A stretch of DNA of 64,000 bases from the NCBI RefSeq assembly GCF_001183965.1, contig NZ_LFZV01000001.1, positions 716,942 to 780,941 of the forward strand. The letters run 5' to 3'. Origin of the DNA: Bacillus sp. FJAT-27916. GTDB lineage: Bacteria > Bacillota > Bacilli > Bacillales > Pradoshiaceae. Under the pieces are notes generated by a model. The model ran no database searches. It saw only the letters and a list, made by a program, of their open reading frames with translations, and was not told the origin of the DNA. The translations under genes were made by a program, and so were the position numbers. This document shows, piece by piece, positions 38,903-47,181 of this stretch. Positions within the stretch are counted from its first letter, which is position 1. The number at the start of each line of letters is the position of its first letter.

Positions 38903-39706
38903 ATGAAAAAATGGGAAACCGAGGGGAAGGCTAACGGGGTAATTGTCATTGTCCATGGGGCAATGGAGCATTCCGGAAGATACACTTGGCTTGTCCAAAA
39001 GTGGCTGTCAGCTGGATACCATGTTATAAATGGAGACCTGCCTGGACAAGGGATGACTTCAAGAGCAAACCGCGGCCATATTAATTCGTTTGAAGAATAT
39101 ATCGATACCGTAGAGACGTGGGTGAATGAAGCCTATACATTCGGACTGCCTGTTTTTATGCTTGGCCACAGCATGGGTGGTTTGGTTGTGATTAAAATGC
39201 TTCAATCGAGAGAATTTAATCTTGCAGGCGTTATCCTGTCATCCCCTTGCTTCGGAACATTGATTAATCCGCCTAAGATGCTGGATACCATTTCCCATGT
39301 CATGAATCTTGTGTATCCATCTTATCGGAGAGGTACGGGGATTACCATTGACATGGCTACGCGTAATAAGGAAGTCATTGAGTTTGACTTAAATGATTCT
39401 CTTTATGTGACGAGTGTGTCCATTAGATGGTATCGTGAACTGGTAAAGGCGATGAAGGATGCCTTTGATTTTGATGAGGATTTTCCGGATATTCCATTAC
39501 TGGTCATGCAGGCGGGAGATGACAAAATTGTTGACCGCAATATGGTAAGGGAATGGTTCAATTATTTCCCTGCCTCTGAGAAGCATTATAAAGAGTGGCC
39601 AAAGCTGTATCATGAGATATTTAATGAACCAGAGCGGGAGGACGTATTCCAATACGCCAAGAGCTTTGTGGAAGCCCGCCTCCGTAATATTGGGTATATC
39701 ATTTAA
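38903..39706 (+). CDS. ytpA: Alpha/beta hydrolase YtpA (lysophospholipase-like)
   Basis: Monoacylglycerol-lipase-type hydrolase. VHGAMEHSGRY gives the oxyanion region, S90 in LGHSMGG is the nucleophile, and the Asp and His lie in QAGDDKIVD and KLYHEIFNE. In B. subtilis YtpA is a phospholipase that yields the lysophospholipid antibiotic bacilysocin. ATG after GGAGGAG. The ytpB start is 11 nt downstream, so they form one operon. Confidence 0.9.
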   Translation: MKKWETEGKANGVIVIVHGAMEHSGRYTWLVQKWLSAGYHVINGDLPGQGMTSRANRGHINSFEEYIDTVETWVNEAYTFGLPVFMLGHSMGGLVVIKMLQSREFNLAGVILSSPCFGTLINPPKMLDTISHVMNLVYPSYRRGTGITIDMATRNKEVIEFDLNDSLYVTSVSIRWYRELVKAMKDAFDFDEDFPDIPLLVMQAGDDKIVDRNMVREWFNYFPASEKHYKEWPKLYHEIFNEPEREDVFQYAKSFVEARLRNIGYII

Positions 39707-39717
39707 GGAGATGGAGA

Positions 39718-40791
39718 ATGTTGAGGCTGCCTGCAACTGAATTCGGTTTAGCGAAATTGGTTTTTAAAGATATCTTTCCAATCGTTCACCGTGAATTGGA
39801 CTATTGGGAAGAAAGAGCGAAGTCAATTCCTAATGAGGAGCTCCGCATCCAGGCGACGGCGAGTATTGCCCATAAGACCTTTCATTGTGAAGGCGGGTCA
39901 ATACTCGCTTTAATTGCTGGGGAAGACAGGGCTCAGGTAATTCGATTTATTGTTGCTTACCAGACAATCAGTGATTATCTTGATAATTTATGTGACCGCA
40001 GTACCTCATTAGACCCGGAGGATTTTTCTCTGTTGCACGAATCCATGCAGCATGCGCTCAACCCAACAGCGGAGCTTAAGAATTATTATGAGCGGCGAGA
40101 GGATCAAAATGACGGCGGATATTTATCCGATCTGGTAAAGACATGCCAGGAGGTTATGCAAACCTTGCCGTATTATAAGGAGATTCAGCCGTATTTATTC
40201 GAACTTTGCGGGTATTATTGTGATTTGCAAGTACATAAGCATGTTATATGGGAAGAAAGGGTACAAAGACTACAAGCCTGGTTCGAAGACAACAAACATC
40301 ATTTGCCAGGAGGGATGACCTGGTATGAATTCAGCGCTTGTGCCGGCTCAACGCTCGGAATTTTCTGCCTTGTCTCCTATGGGGCGCGCGCATCATTTCG
40401 AGATGGTCTCGCGAAGAATGTCAGGAATGCTTATTTTCCCTATGTACAAGGACTTCATATCATGCTCGATTATTTCATTGACCAAGAAGAAGACCGGGTC
40501 GGTAATGATTTGAACTTCTGTTTTTATTATGAATCTGAGCAGAAGATGATAGAACGTTTATGCTTCTTTTTAGAACAGGCCAATCGGGACATCGAAAAGA
40601 TTCCGGATGAACATTTTCATAAGATGGTGAATCAAGGATTGGTGGGCATTTATCTTGCTGATGGCAAAGTGGCCAAGCAGAAGGATGTCAAAGCACATGT
40701 TCATAAATTATTAAAACAAGGGGGATTTCGCTCCTATTTCTTTTATTGGAATTGTAAAATGTACTATGCCATGAGAAAAGTGTCGAAGTGA
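39718..40791 (+). CDS. ytpB: Tetraprenyl-beta-curcumene synthase YtpB (DUF2600)
   Basis: A 357-residue terpene synthase of the unusual YtpB class that cyclises heptaprenyl/tetraprenyl diphosphate to the monocyclic precursor of C35 terpenes. Acid-rich motifs DYLDNLCDR (about 88-96) and DYFIDQEEDR (about 245-254) are in the expected places. Helical throughout and no signal peptide. ATG at 39718 with GGAGATGG upstream. Pairs with ytpA as in B. subtilis. Confidence 0.92.
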   Translation: MLRLPATEFGLAKLVFKDIFPIVHRELDYWEERAKSIPNEELRIQATASIAHKTFHCEGGSILALIAGEDRAQVIRFIVAYQTISDYLDNLCDRSTSLDPEDFSLLHESMQHALNPTAELKNYYERREDQNDGGYLSDLVKTCQEVMQTLPYYKEIQPYLFELCGYYCDLQVHKHVIWEERVQRLQAWFEDNKHHLPGGMTWYEFSACAGSTLGIFCLVSYGARASFRDGLAKNVRNAYFPYVQGLHIMLDYFIDQEEDRVGNDLNFCFYYESEQKMIERLCFFLEQANRDIEKIPDEHFHKMVNQGLVGIYLADGKVAKQKDVKAHVHKLLKQGGFRSYFFYWNCKMYYAMRKVSK

Positions 40792-40832
40792 ACAGGGGGA
40801 AGAACAATCCTTAAGGGAGGCTATCTATACCG

Positions 40833-41849
40833 ATGTTAAAGCTCAGTGTTTTGGATCAATCACCACGGGCAGCTGGAGAACCGACAGAAAAGGCATTAAG
40901 CAATACAGTAGAGCTGGCAAGACTTGCTGATGAATTAGGCTATTCCCGCTTTTGGGTTTCGGAGCACCATGACAGCCTGGGGCTTGCAGGCTCCTCTCCT
41001 GAGATCTTAGCTGCATGGATAGCTGCACAGACAAAGCGTATTCGAGTTGGAACTGGCGGTGTAATGCTACCGCATTACAGCGCTTATAAGGTTGCAGAGA
41101 ATTTCCGAGTGCTGTCTGGGCTTGCGCCTGGGCGAATAGACCTTGGTGTGGGACGAGCGCCCGGCGGCATGCCGAGGGCGACGAGGGCTTTGCAGGATGG
41201 ACGTCCAATTCCGAGCAAGGATCGTTTTCCCGATCAAGTGGATGAACTATACTGGTATTTGCATGACCGTCTCCCGGATTCTCATCCGTATTATGGATTG
41301 ACGGCTACCCCTGTCATTGGGGAGCATCCAGAGCTTTGGATGCTGGGCTCCAGTTCATCAAGCGCTGCTCTTGCTGCCTATAAAGGTCTTCCGTATAATT
41401 TTGCGTTATTTATTAACAGCGAATTTGCGGAAGAGAATATGCAGCATTATTTGAATCAATTCCAAGCATCTGAAACACTGTCACGTCCAGAAGGCATGGT
41501 CACGGTTTTTGCCGTATGTGCTCAAACGGACGAGGAGGCCGAGTATTTGGCTGGCTCGCTTGATCTATCCATGCTTTGGCTGGCTCAGGGGATTATGAGG
41601 GAAGGGACGCCTCATCCGGATGAGATTCTAGATCAGAGCTTTTCCATCTATGAACGGGAACGGATTATGTATAATCGGCGCCGTATGATTATTGGCTCTC
41701 CTCAGACAATCGGCAGGCATCTGGCCGAGCTTAGTGAGCGTTTTCACGTCAATGAAATTATGTTGACCACGATTACACATTCCTTCGAGGCAAAGAAAAA
41801 ATCCTTTGAATTGATTGCAAAAGAGATAGGGTTGAACTTTCCTGATTAA
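40833..41849 (+). CDS. LLM-class (luciferase-like) flavin oxidoreductase
   Basis: A 338-residue bacterial-luciferase-family protein of the single-subunit group that includes YtmO and YwcH. Typical blocks: KLSVLDQSP at the start, RFWVSEHH, RIRVGTGGVMLPHYSAYKVAE and GRIDLGVGRAPGG. These enzymes use FMNH2 or F420-like cofactors; the substrate is unknown. It lies 41 nt after ytpB with AAGGGAGG, so it is probably in the ytpAB operon. Confidence 0.87.
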   Translation: MLKLSVLDQSPRAAGEPTEKALSNTVELARLADELGYSRFWVSEHHDSLGLAGSSPEILAAWIAAQTKRIRVGTGGVMLPHYSAYKVAENFRVLSGLAPGRIDLGVGRAPGGMPRATRALQDGRPIPSKDRFPDQVDELYWYLHDRLPDSHPYYGLTATPVIGEHPELWMLGSSSSSAALAAYKGLPYNFALFINSEFAEENMQHYLNQFQASETLSRPEGMVTVFAVCAQTDEEAEYLAGSLDLSMLWLAQGIMREGTPHPDEILDQSFSIYERERIMYNRRRMIIGSPQTIGRHLAELSERFHVNEIMLTTITHSFEAKKKSFELIAKEIGLNFPD

Positions 41850-41904
41850 GAATTGCGTATTGTCCTATGTTCCAGTAAAATGAAGAAAGAATAAAATAGC
41901 TGAT

Positions 41905-42121
41905 TATTCCATAAAAGTGCCCTTTTCAAGGGAGAATAGGGAAACCGGTGAGACTCCGGTGCAGCCCCCGCTACTGTAATTGGCGAGTAATGCCGCCATA
42001 AGCCAGGAGACCTGCTTTTCATGGTTTTAGCACTTATTTTTCGGAGGGAAAAGTAGGCTTAAAGCATTCACAAGAGCACATGCGTGAATCCTTAGCTCAT
42101 CCTTTGGGCTGAGGTTTTTTT
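41905..42121 (+). ncRNA. Cobalamin riboswitch with terminator, btuCD leader
   Basis: The core reads GGGAAACCGGTGAGACTCCGGTGCAG, broken here by line only, then CCCCCGCTACTGTAA, and the B12 box AGCCAGGAGACCTGC at 42001-42015. A terminator follows at 42090-42121 (CCTTAGC / GCTGAGG and a run of seven T). Cobalamin binding should reduce transcription of the transporter genes. Confidence 0.92.
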
Positions 42122-42168
42122 ATTGTCTGGCAATTAACTTACACCAAGGAAATGATGGAGTGGAAAAG

Positions 42169-43239
42169 ATGAGCAGTAGAGAAGGAAAACATGGAGGAGT
42201 GCAGATGACTGCCCTTTACGCGGGCAGCATTTTGTTCATGGCGGCCGCGGTCATTTGGGGTCTTCTGAGTGGAAGTGCTGAATTGTCTGTAGGGGAGATT
42301 GTCGGCATTCTCCTCAAAAATATAACAGGGTATGAAGGATTCTTTGATGGTCAGAAAAATATCGAGATGATTATTTGGAATATTCGCTTGCCTCGCATTT
42401 TGCTGGCGTTATTGGTCGGTAGTGCCCTTGCCCTGGCAGGTGCGGCATTCCAAGGACTTTTGCAAAACCCGCTGGCTGATCCTTATACCATTGGTGTTTC
42501 ATCAGGGGCCTCGGTTGGAGCGGTGATTGTCTTGTTCTTTCAGGTAGAAATTGCTTTCCTTGGATCCTATACATTGCCGCTAGTGGCAATTATGTTCAGT
42601 TTCGCCTCTTTGTTTCTGGTCTTTGGAATCACGAAAGCGGCGAGCAGGACATATGCGAATGAAACAATCATTTTATCAGGCATTATCTTGAACTCCTTCA
42701 TTGGCTCGGTCATATCGCTCATTATTGCTCTATCATCGGGAGACCAAATGCGAGAGGTCTTGAATTGGCTGATGGGCAGTGTGGCTTTAAAAAACTGGGG
42801 GCATATTGGTCTATTCTTTCCATTCTTTGCAGTTGGTTCAGCCGTGATTTTGTTCCATTACAGGGAGTTGAATGCACTCGCACTTGGTGATGAAGCAGCT
42901 CAATATGGAGGGATGAATGTGAGAAGGAAAAAGCTGACTCTCCTGATCAGCGCTGGACTCCTGACAGGAGCGGCCGTATCAGTATCTGGTGCGATTGGCT
43001 TTGTCGGCTTAGTCATCCCGCATCTTGTCCGTTTAGTTACGGGGGCTGACCATAAACACCTCATTCCGCTGTCAATGATGATTGGCGGAGGATATTTGGT
43101 TCTTGCCGACATGGTGGCAAGAACCATCGTCAGCCCGCAGGAATTGCCAATTGGCGTGATTACCGCCTTGATTGGGGCGCCTGTGTTTACTTATTTACTC
43201 ATAAGAGAACGAATAAAAAGAAGGAAAATGGCATGTTAA
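42169..43239 (+). CDS. btuC: Cobalamin ABC transporter permease (FecCD/BtuC type)
   Basis: A 356-residue permease with about ten hydrophobic helices. FecCD signatures: RLPRILLALLVGSALALAGA, GLLQNPLADPYTIGVSSGAS and GFVGLVIPHLVRLVTG. The ATG at 42169 lies 8 nt after GGAG; an in-frame GTG at 42160 overlaps that site. The B12 riboswitch upstream assigns the substrate as a corrinoid rather than a siderophore. No substrate-binding protein gene is in the operon. Confidence 0.9.
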   Translation: MSSREGKHGGVQMTALYAGSILFMAAAVIWGLLSGSAELSVGEIVGILLKNITGYEGFFDGQKNIEMIIWNIRLPRILLALLVGSALALAGAAFQGLLQNPLADPYTIGVSSGASVGAVIVLFFQVEIAFLGSYTLPLVAIMFSFASLFLVFGITKAASRTYANETIILSGIILNSFIGSVISLIIALSSGDQMREVLNWLMGSVALKNWGHIGLFFPFFAVGSAVILFHYRELNALALGDEAAQYGGMNVRRKKLTLLISAGLLTGAAVSVSGAIGFVGLVIPHLVRLVTGADHKHLIPLSMMIGGGYLVLADMVARTIVSPQELPIGVITALIGAPVFTYLLIRERIKRRKMAC

Positions 43240-44030
43240 AAGTATGTAGCGTAAGCGCGGGGTACCGGAAAGAACAGATGGTTCTTAACGATGTTTCTAT
43301 GCAAGTGAAAAAGGGTGAATTCTATGCTTTATTAGGTCCGAATGGGAGTGGAAAAACCACCTTCATTAAAGCGATTTTGGACCCGAGGCATCTTAGTGTG
43401 AGCGGAAAGGTTGAGATTGCCGGGAAAAAGGCGCGTGACTATAGCACTGAGGAGCTGGCTCGGGTGACGGCTGTCTTGAGTCAGGAGCATACTGTGAGTT
43501 TGGATTTCACGGTTGAGCAGATTGTTCTGCTTGGGCGTTATCCGTATCAAGGCAGGGGCCTATTTAATACATACAAGAAAGAAGACCATATCATTGTGGA
43601 AGAATGCCTTGAGAAAACGAATTGCCTTGCCTTTAAGCATAAATATTTTCAAGATTTAAGCGGAGGGGAAAAGCAGCGGGTATTGCTTGCAAAGGCATTG
43701 GCTCAATCACCTAAGCTGCTATTTTTGGATGAACCGACCAATCATCTTGATATTAAGCATTCGATTGAGCTGCTGGATTTATTGAAGGAGCTGCAGCTTA
43801 AGAATGGATTAACGATTGTGGCCATCCTGCATGATTTGAACCTTGCTTCGCTATACGCAGATCGGCTTGCTTTACTGAAGGGCGGTCAAAAGGTAGCGGA
43901 GGGGGAGGCAGGCCTTCTCTTAGATGAACCATTGCTGAAATCGGTGTATGGGGTAGAGCTGATCAGCTCGCTTCACCCGGTAACGGGAAAGCCGCAAATC
44001 TCTTTCATCCCTGGATATGTGAAAGCATAA
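43233..44030 (+). CDS. btuD: Cobalamin ABC transporter ATP-binding protein (BtuD/FecE type)
   Basis: A 265-residue ATPase: Walker A GPNGSGKTT (about 35-43), signature LSGGEKQRVLLAKAL, Walker B LLFLDEPTNHLD and switch His in LHDLNLA. Starts 7 nt inside btuC, so the two are translationally coupled. The riboswitch implies corrinoid uptake. No btuF or btuR-like gene follows; the operon ends in a palindromic repeat. Confidence 0.9.
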   Translation: MLKVCSVSAGYRKEQMVLNDVSMQVKKGEFYALLGPNGSGKTTFIKAILDPRHLSVSGKVEIAGKKARDYSTEELARVTAVLSQEHTVSLDFTVEQIVLLGRYPYQGRGLFNTYKKEDHIIVEECLEKTNCLAFKHKYFQDLSGGEKQRVLLAKALAQSPKLLFLDEPTNHLDIKHSIELLDLLKELQLKNGLTIVAILHDLNLASLYADRLALLKGGQKVAEGEAGLLLDEPLLKSVYGVELISSLHPVTGKPQISFIPGYVKA

Positions 44031-44033
44031 AAT

Positions 44034-44171
44034 GGCTGGGACATAAAAACGAATGATACATTAAATGTTTACGAAACGAAATAGAAAAAGCCGAACGATT
44101 ATTAATCGTGCTTAAAATGGCACTTTATAATTGTTCGGCTATTTAGTTACTGGAAACATTTTGTCCCAGTC
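44034..44171. repeat. Nested palindromic repeat between btuD and ytqB
   Basis: Outer arms GGCTGGGAC (44034-44042) and GTCCCAGTC (44163-44171). Middle arms AAATGTTT (44063-44070) and AAACATTT (44154-44161). The inner hairpin 44089-44140 has a 14-bp stem starting AGCCGAAC and an extra GTGC/GCAC stem. On the minus strand the inner hairpin is followed by TTTTTC, so it can terminate ytqAB. The TGGGACATAAA / GTCCCA outer motif resembles intergenic repeats seen in several Firmicutes. Confidence 0.75.
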
Positions 44172-44173
44172 AC

Positions 44174-44740
44174 TTACCTTTTCTCAATTGCGACGATGAA
44201 AGGCGGATTATTCCTTTGATTTATGAATTTATATTCCAGGACATGGGCTGTGTCCTGGGGAAGGCTGCGAGCAAATCGAAGAATCTCATCACGTTCTATA
44301 TCCCCGCCTGGATGCCCATGGTAAATGACTAGGACGATGATTCCTTCAGGCTTCATCATCTCAAGCAGCTGCTCGACACTTGAGATGGTAGTCGGAGCAG
44401 TCGTGATGATTTCTTTGTCACCGCCAGGTAGATAGCCGAGATTGAAGATGGCTCCGGCTATTTCTGTTCCAGCAGGAATGAATGCCTTAACCTGTTCATG
44501 ACCTGCATGGATCAAGGTTACATTTTTGGTCAGCTGTTTCTCTTCAAGCCGGCCTCTTGTCTGCTCTAAGGCAGATTCCTGGATGTCAAAGCTATATACA
44601 TGACCATTCTCACCGACAAGCTGGGAGAGAAAGACCGTGTCATGACCGTTTCCCATAGTGCCGTCAATGACGACATCTCCAGGACCAGCTGCTTTTTCCA
44701 GTAGGTGGCGGGCATATGGAAGGATTCGGTCAAGCTTCAT
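44174..44740 (-). CDS. mnmM: tRNA methyltransferase MnmM (YtqB)
   Basis: Class I SAM methyltransferase of the YtqB family, which methylates the wobble aminomethyl-thiouridine of tRNA in Bacillus. Motif I is VIDGTMGNGHDT (about 24-35) and the FNLGYLPGGDK segment carries the NxxY-like motif. The ATG at 44740 follows GGGGGA; the longer frame runs 9 codons upstream. It overlaps the end of ytqA by 11 nt. 188 residues. Confidence 0.85.
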   Translation of the reverse strand: MKLDRILPYARHLLEKAAGPGDVVIDGTMGNGHDTVFLSQLVGENGHVYSFDIQESALEQTRGRLEEKQLTKNVTLIHAGHEQVKAFIPAGTEIAGAIFNLGYLPGGDKEIITTAPTTISSVEQLLEMMKPEGIIVLVIYHGHPGGDIERDEILRFARSLPQDTAHVLEYKFINQRNNPPFIVAIEKR

Positions 44741-45704
44741 GTGTCGCCAATCCCCCATCACGAACAAAGAACTTGCCTTGGTAGCTGTTACGGCGTTTCA
44801 ATTCCGCATCGATTGCATTCAAGACCTCCCATTTATTCACGCTCCACATCGGACCGACCATTAAATCAATTGGCCCGTCGCCGGTAATGCGGTGAATAAT
44901 CATCTCTGGAGGCAGAATTTCGAGCTGATCGCAGACAAGGCTCACATATTCCTCAAATGAAAGGAATTGAAGCATGCCTTTCTCGTATTGTTTCACCATT
45001 GGTGTTCCTTTTAACAAATGCAAGAGGTGAATCTTAATTCCTTGCACATCAAGCTTCGCGACCTCACGAGCGGTTTCCATCATCATTTCCGGTGTCTCAA
45101 GAGGCAGTCCGTTGATGATATGGCTGCAGACGCGAATGCCGTGCTTGCGGAGCTTGTTGACTCCCTCGACATAGGTTGGATAGTCATGGGCGCGGTTAAT
45201 GATGTTCGCTGTTTTCTCATGGACGGTTTGGAGTCCAAGCTCAAGCCAAAGATATGTGCGCTCATTCAGCTCCGCTAAATATTCAACAACATCATCCGGC
45301 AGGCAGTCAGGTCTTGTCGCAATGGACAACCCAACGACGCCTTCCTCATTCATCACCGTCTCGAATTTCTCGCGCAAGACATCAACTGGTGCATGTGTAT
45401 TCGTATAAGCTTGGAAGTAAGCCATATATTTGCCGTCCTTCCATTTCTGATGCATCTTCCCCTTGATGTCGGCGAATTGCTTCTTCAAATCCTCCGCCCG
45501 GTTTCCGGCGAAGTCGCCTGAGCCTGCTGCACTGCAGAAGGTGCAGCCGCCAAAAGCGACTGTGCCGTCACGGTTTGGGCAATCAAAGCCGCCGTCTAAT
45601 GCTATCTTGAAGACCTTATGGCCAAATTGGTTGCGTAAATGGTAATTCCATGTATGATAACGTTTATCGTCACTAGCATATGGAAAAGGGTTAGCCTGTT
45701 TCAT
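44730..45704 (-). CDS. ytqA: Radical SAM protein YtqA (TIGR01212 family)
   Basis: A 324-residue radical SAM protein. The cluster-binding cysteines are C42, C54 and C57 in CPNRDGTVAFGGCTFC, the unusual long-spaced form typical of this family. SAM-binding and barrel segments follow (LSIATRPDCL, LGLQTVHE). The function is unknown; co-transcription with ytqB suggests a link to tRNA modification. ATG at 45704 after GGAGG. Confidence 0.88.
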   Translation of the reverse strand: MKQANPFPYASDDKRYHTWNYHLRNQFGHKVFKIALDGGFDCPNRDGTVAFGGCTFCSAAGSGDFAGNRAEDLKKQFADIKGKMHQKWKDGKYMAYFQAYTNTHAPVDVLREKFETVMNEEGVVGLSIATRPDCLPDDVVEYLAELNERTYLWLELGLQTVHEKTANIINRAHDYPTYVEGVNKLRKHGIRVCSHIINGLPLETPEMMMETAREVAKLDVQGIKIHLLHLLKGTPMVKQYEKGMLQFLSFEEYVSLVCDQLEILPPEMIIHRITGDGPIDLMVGPMWSVNKWEVLNAIDAELKRRNSYQGKFFVRDGGLATHEA

Positions 45705-45862
45705 ATCTGTAAAACCCTCCTAATTGTTTTTTCACATAACCTACATTTTAACACGGGCATTTATACTTTCCAAATGAATTTGTTCATGTAACCGCGGTCA
45801 GCCGGACATAATAAGATTCGGGTGTACTTCTTAACCAATCCCAACCAAAAAGGAGTGGCGAG

Positions 45863-46126
45863 ATGGCTACGCATAAATCCATGGATGAATGTTTAGGACG
45901 TTGTGAGAATACCCTTGAATACGCACAGCAGCAATATGAGGAATCAGCCAAACAGGAGCACTATAATACAGATGGCTATACTGATGCCCTTATGAGACTT
46001 GAGGATTCATTCAATGAACTAACGGTCATGAAAAACAGTGCGAATGACCAGCAGCGTGATGAACTCGATCGCATGAAAATTCGTGTGCAAGACCTTCAGC
46101 ATGCAATGGTTGTAAGAAGACGATAA
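45863..46126 (+). CDS. ytzC: YtzC, DUF2524 protein
   Basis: An 87-residue charged, predicted all-helical protein (CLGRCENTLEYAQQQYEES, then LDRMKIRVQDLQHAMVVRRR) of the Bacillus YtzC family. No catalytic motif. ATG after AAGGAG. Next to ytqA in B. subtilis as well. Function unknown. Confidence 0.8.
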   Translation: MATHKSMDECLGRCENTLEYAQQQYEESAKQEHYNTDGYTDALMRLEDSFNELTVMKNSANDQQRDELDRMKIRVQDLQHAMVVRRR

Positions 46127-46141
46127 GGAGGCTCTCCATTT

Positions 46142-46312
46142 ATGAAGAAACGATCTAAACAGCATAACCCTGAGCAAAAAACACGCAACGGGATCAATAA
46201 CCAGGACATCGAAGCAGGAGCCGACAACGACATTATAAAGAGGGCCAAGAAAATGAATGAGAAAAAAGGCCAGCCGGCGAAGGCAACCGTACACCCGAAA
46301 GCATACAAATAG
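46142..46312 (+). CDS. Small basic hydrophilic protein, 56 residues
   Basis: Starts MKKRSKQHNPEQKTRN, very hydrophilic, Lys-rich and with a central AGADNDI segment. ATG at 46142 lies 10 nt after AAGGAGG, and the gene follows ytzC by 15 nt before a terminator. The composition is like small spore proteins but I do not recognise a family. Confidence 0.65.
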   Translation: MKKRSKQHNPEQKTRNGINNQDIEAGADNDIIKRAKKMNEKKGQPAKATVHPKAYK

Positions 46313-46334
46313 GATACTGAAGGTACTCCTGATG

Positions 46335-46370
46335 AAAGAGCCGAATCGGTTAGCCGTTCGGCTCTTTTTT
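46335..46370 (+). terminator. Terminator of ytzC and the small gene
   Basis: Stem AGAGCCGAA / TTCGGCTCT, with extra pairing in the loop, followed by six T. Confidence 0.9.
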
Positions 46371-46827
46371 ATGCAGGGAGTTTTCTTTTGATGGAAGGTT
46401 TCGCCCGACCATACCCAGCCTATTTCTCCCTTGAATGGTACCAGTTCGTCTTTAAATAGTTCTTCGCCCATAAACAAGTAAATTTAGCCTTTAAATTATC
46501 AAAGAAGGAAATATCATTAAAAAATATTTGCCCAGCTATGCGCTAACACTGGAGAAAGATGTGCAGGAGGCTTCTTTTGCTGAAATCTTTATTATTTGGG
46601 CTTATTTCCTCATAAAAAAGCTGACTTGACGCTGTTTTGATTTCTCTGCTCTCCATAAATTCAATCAAAGAAGGAGAGGTCGGTTAGTCCCACGTTTTTA
46701 GGTTGTTAACAGAGAAACTACGCTATTGCTTATATCCAAAGCTGCAAAATCAATAGAAGAAAATCTGCAATCGATGCATACCTTCCCCCATATCTGGCCA
46801 AAATGGAAAAAACAGCATAGAATGGAC
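46371..46827. other. Intergenic, nothing recognised
   Basis: About 460 nt between the terminator and the leuS promoter. I see no coding frame with a plausible ribosome binding site on either strand and no RNA motif. Confidence 0.45.
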
Positions 46828-46856
46828 TTGCACTTTCAGAATGATTTACATACAAT
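46828..46856 (+). promoter_or_regulatory. Promoter of leuS
   Basis: TTGCAC (46828-46833), 17 nt, TACAAT (46851-46856), directly upstream of the T-box leader. Confidence 0.7.
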
Positions 46857-46869
46857 GTAGGTATATATT

Positions 46870-47127
46870 TTCTAATAACCGTGACAGGGACTAGTAATGA
46901 TGTTCGTGCTTTTTAGAGAGTTGGCGGCTGGTGCGAGCCAATAGGACGGCATGATGAACTCCCCCTTGAGTTGCAGTCGTGAACAGCGATTAGTAAGGAC
47001 TGCCGCAGATCTGCGTTAAAGACTTGAGCCGGACGTGTTTTACATACGTCAACTAGGGTGGTACCGCGGGTAAAAGCTGATGAACAGCCTCTCGTCCCTT
47101 ACTATTGAGGGATGAGAGGCTTTTTTA
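46870..47127 (+). ncRNA. T-box leader of leuS (leucine specifier CTC)
   Basis: Stem I carries the AGAGA bulge and the GGTGCGAGCC apical region. The likely specifier CTC (Leu) is at 46959-46961 after GAA. The T-box AGGGTGGTACCGCG is at 47055-47068, and a terminator at 47088-47127 has a 15-pair stem and six T. Uncharged tRNA-Leu should switch to the antiterminator and allow leuS transcription. Confidence 0.93.
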
Positions 47128-47181
47128 TATTCAGGGGAAAATGAAAAGGACCTGAAATTGATTTTGTAGGAGGAATTTAGG

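Noticed and set aside
46019-46477. 152-codon minus-strand frame opposite ytzC and the 56-residue gene
   Set aside because: It crosses the terminator and opposes two better supported genes; Cys/Phe-rich composition of a shadow frame.
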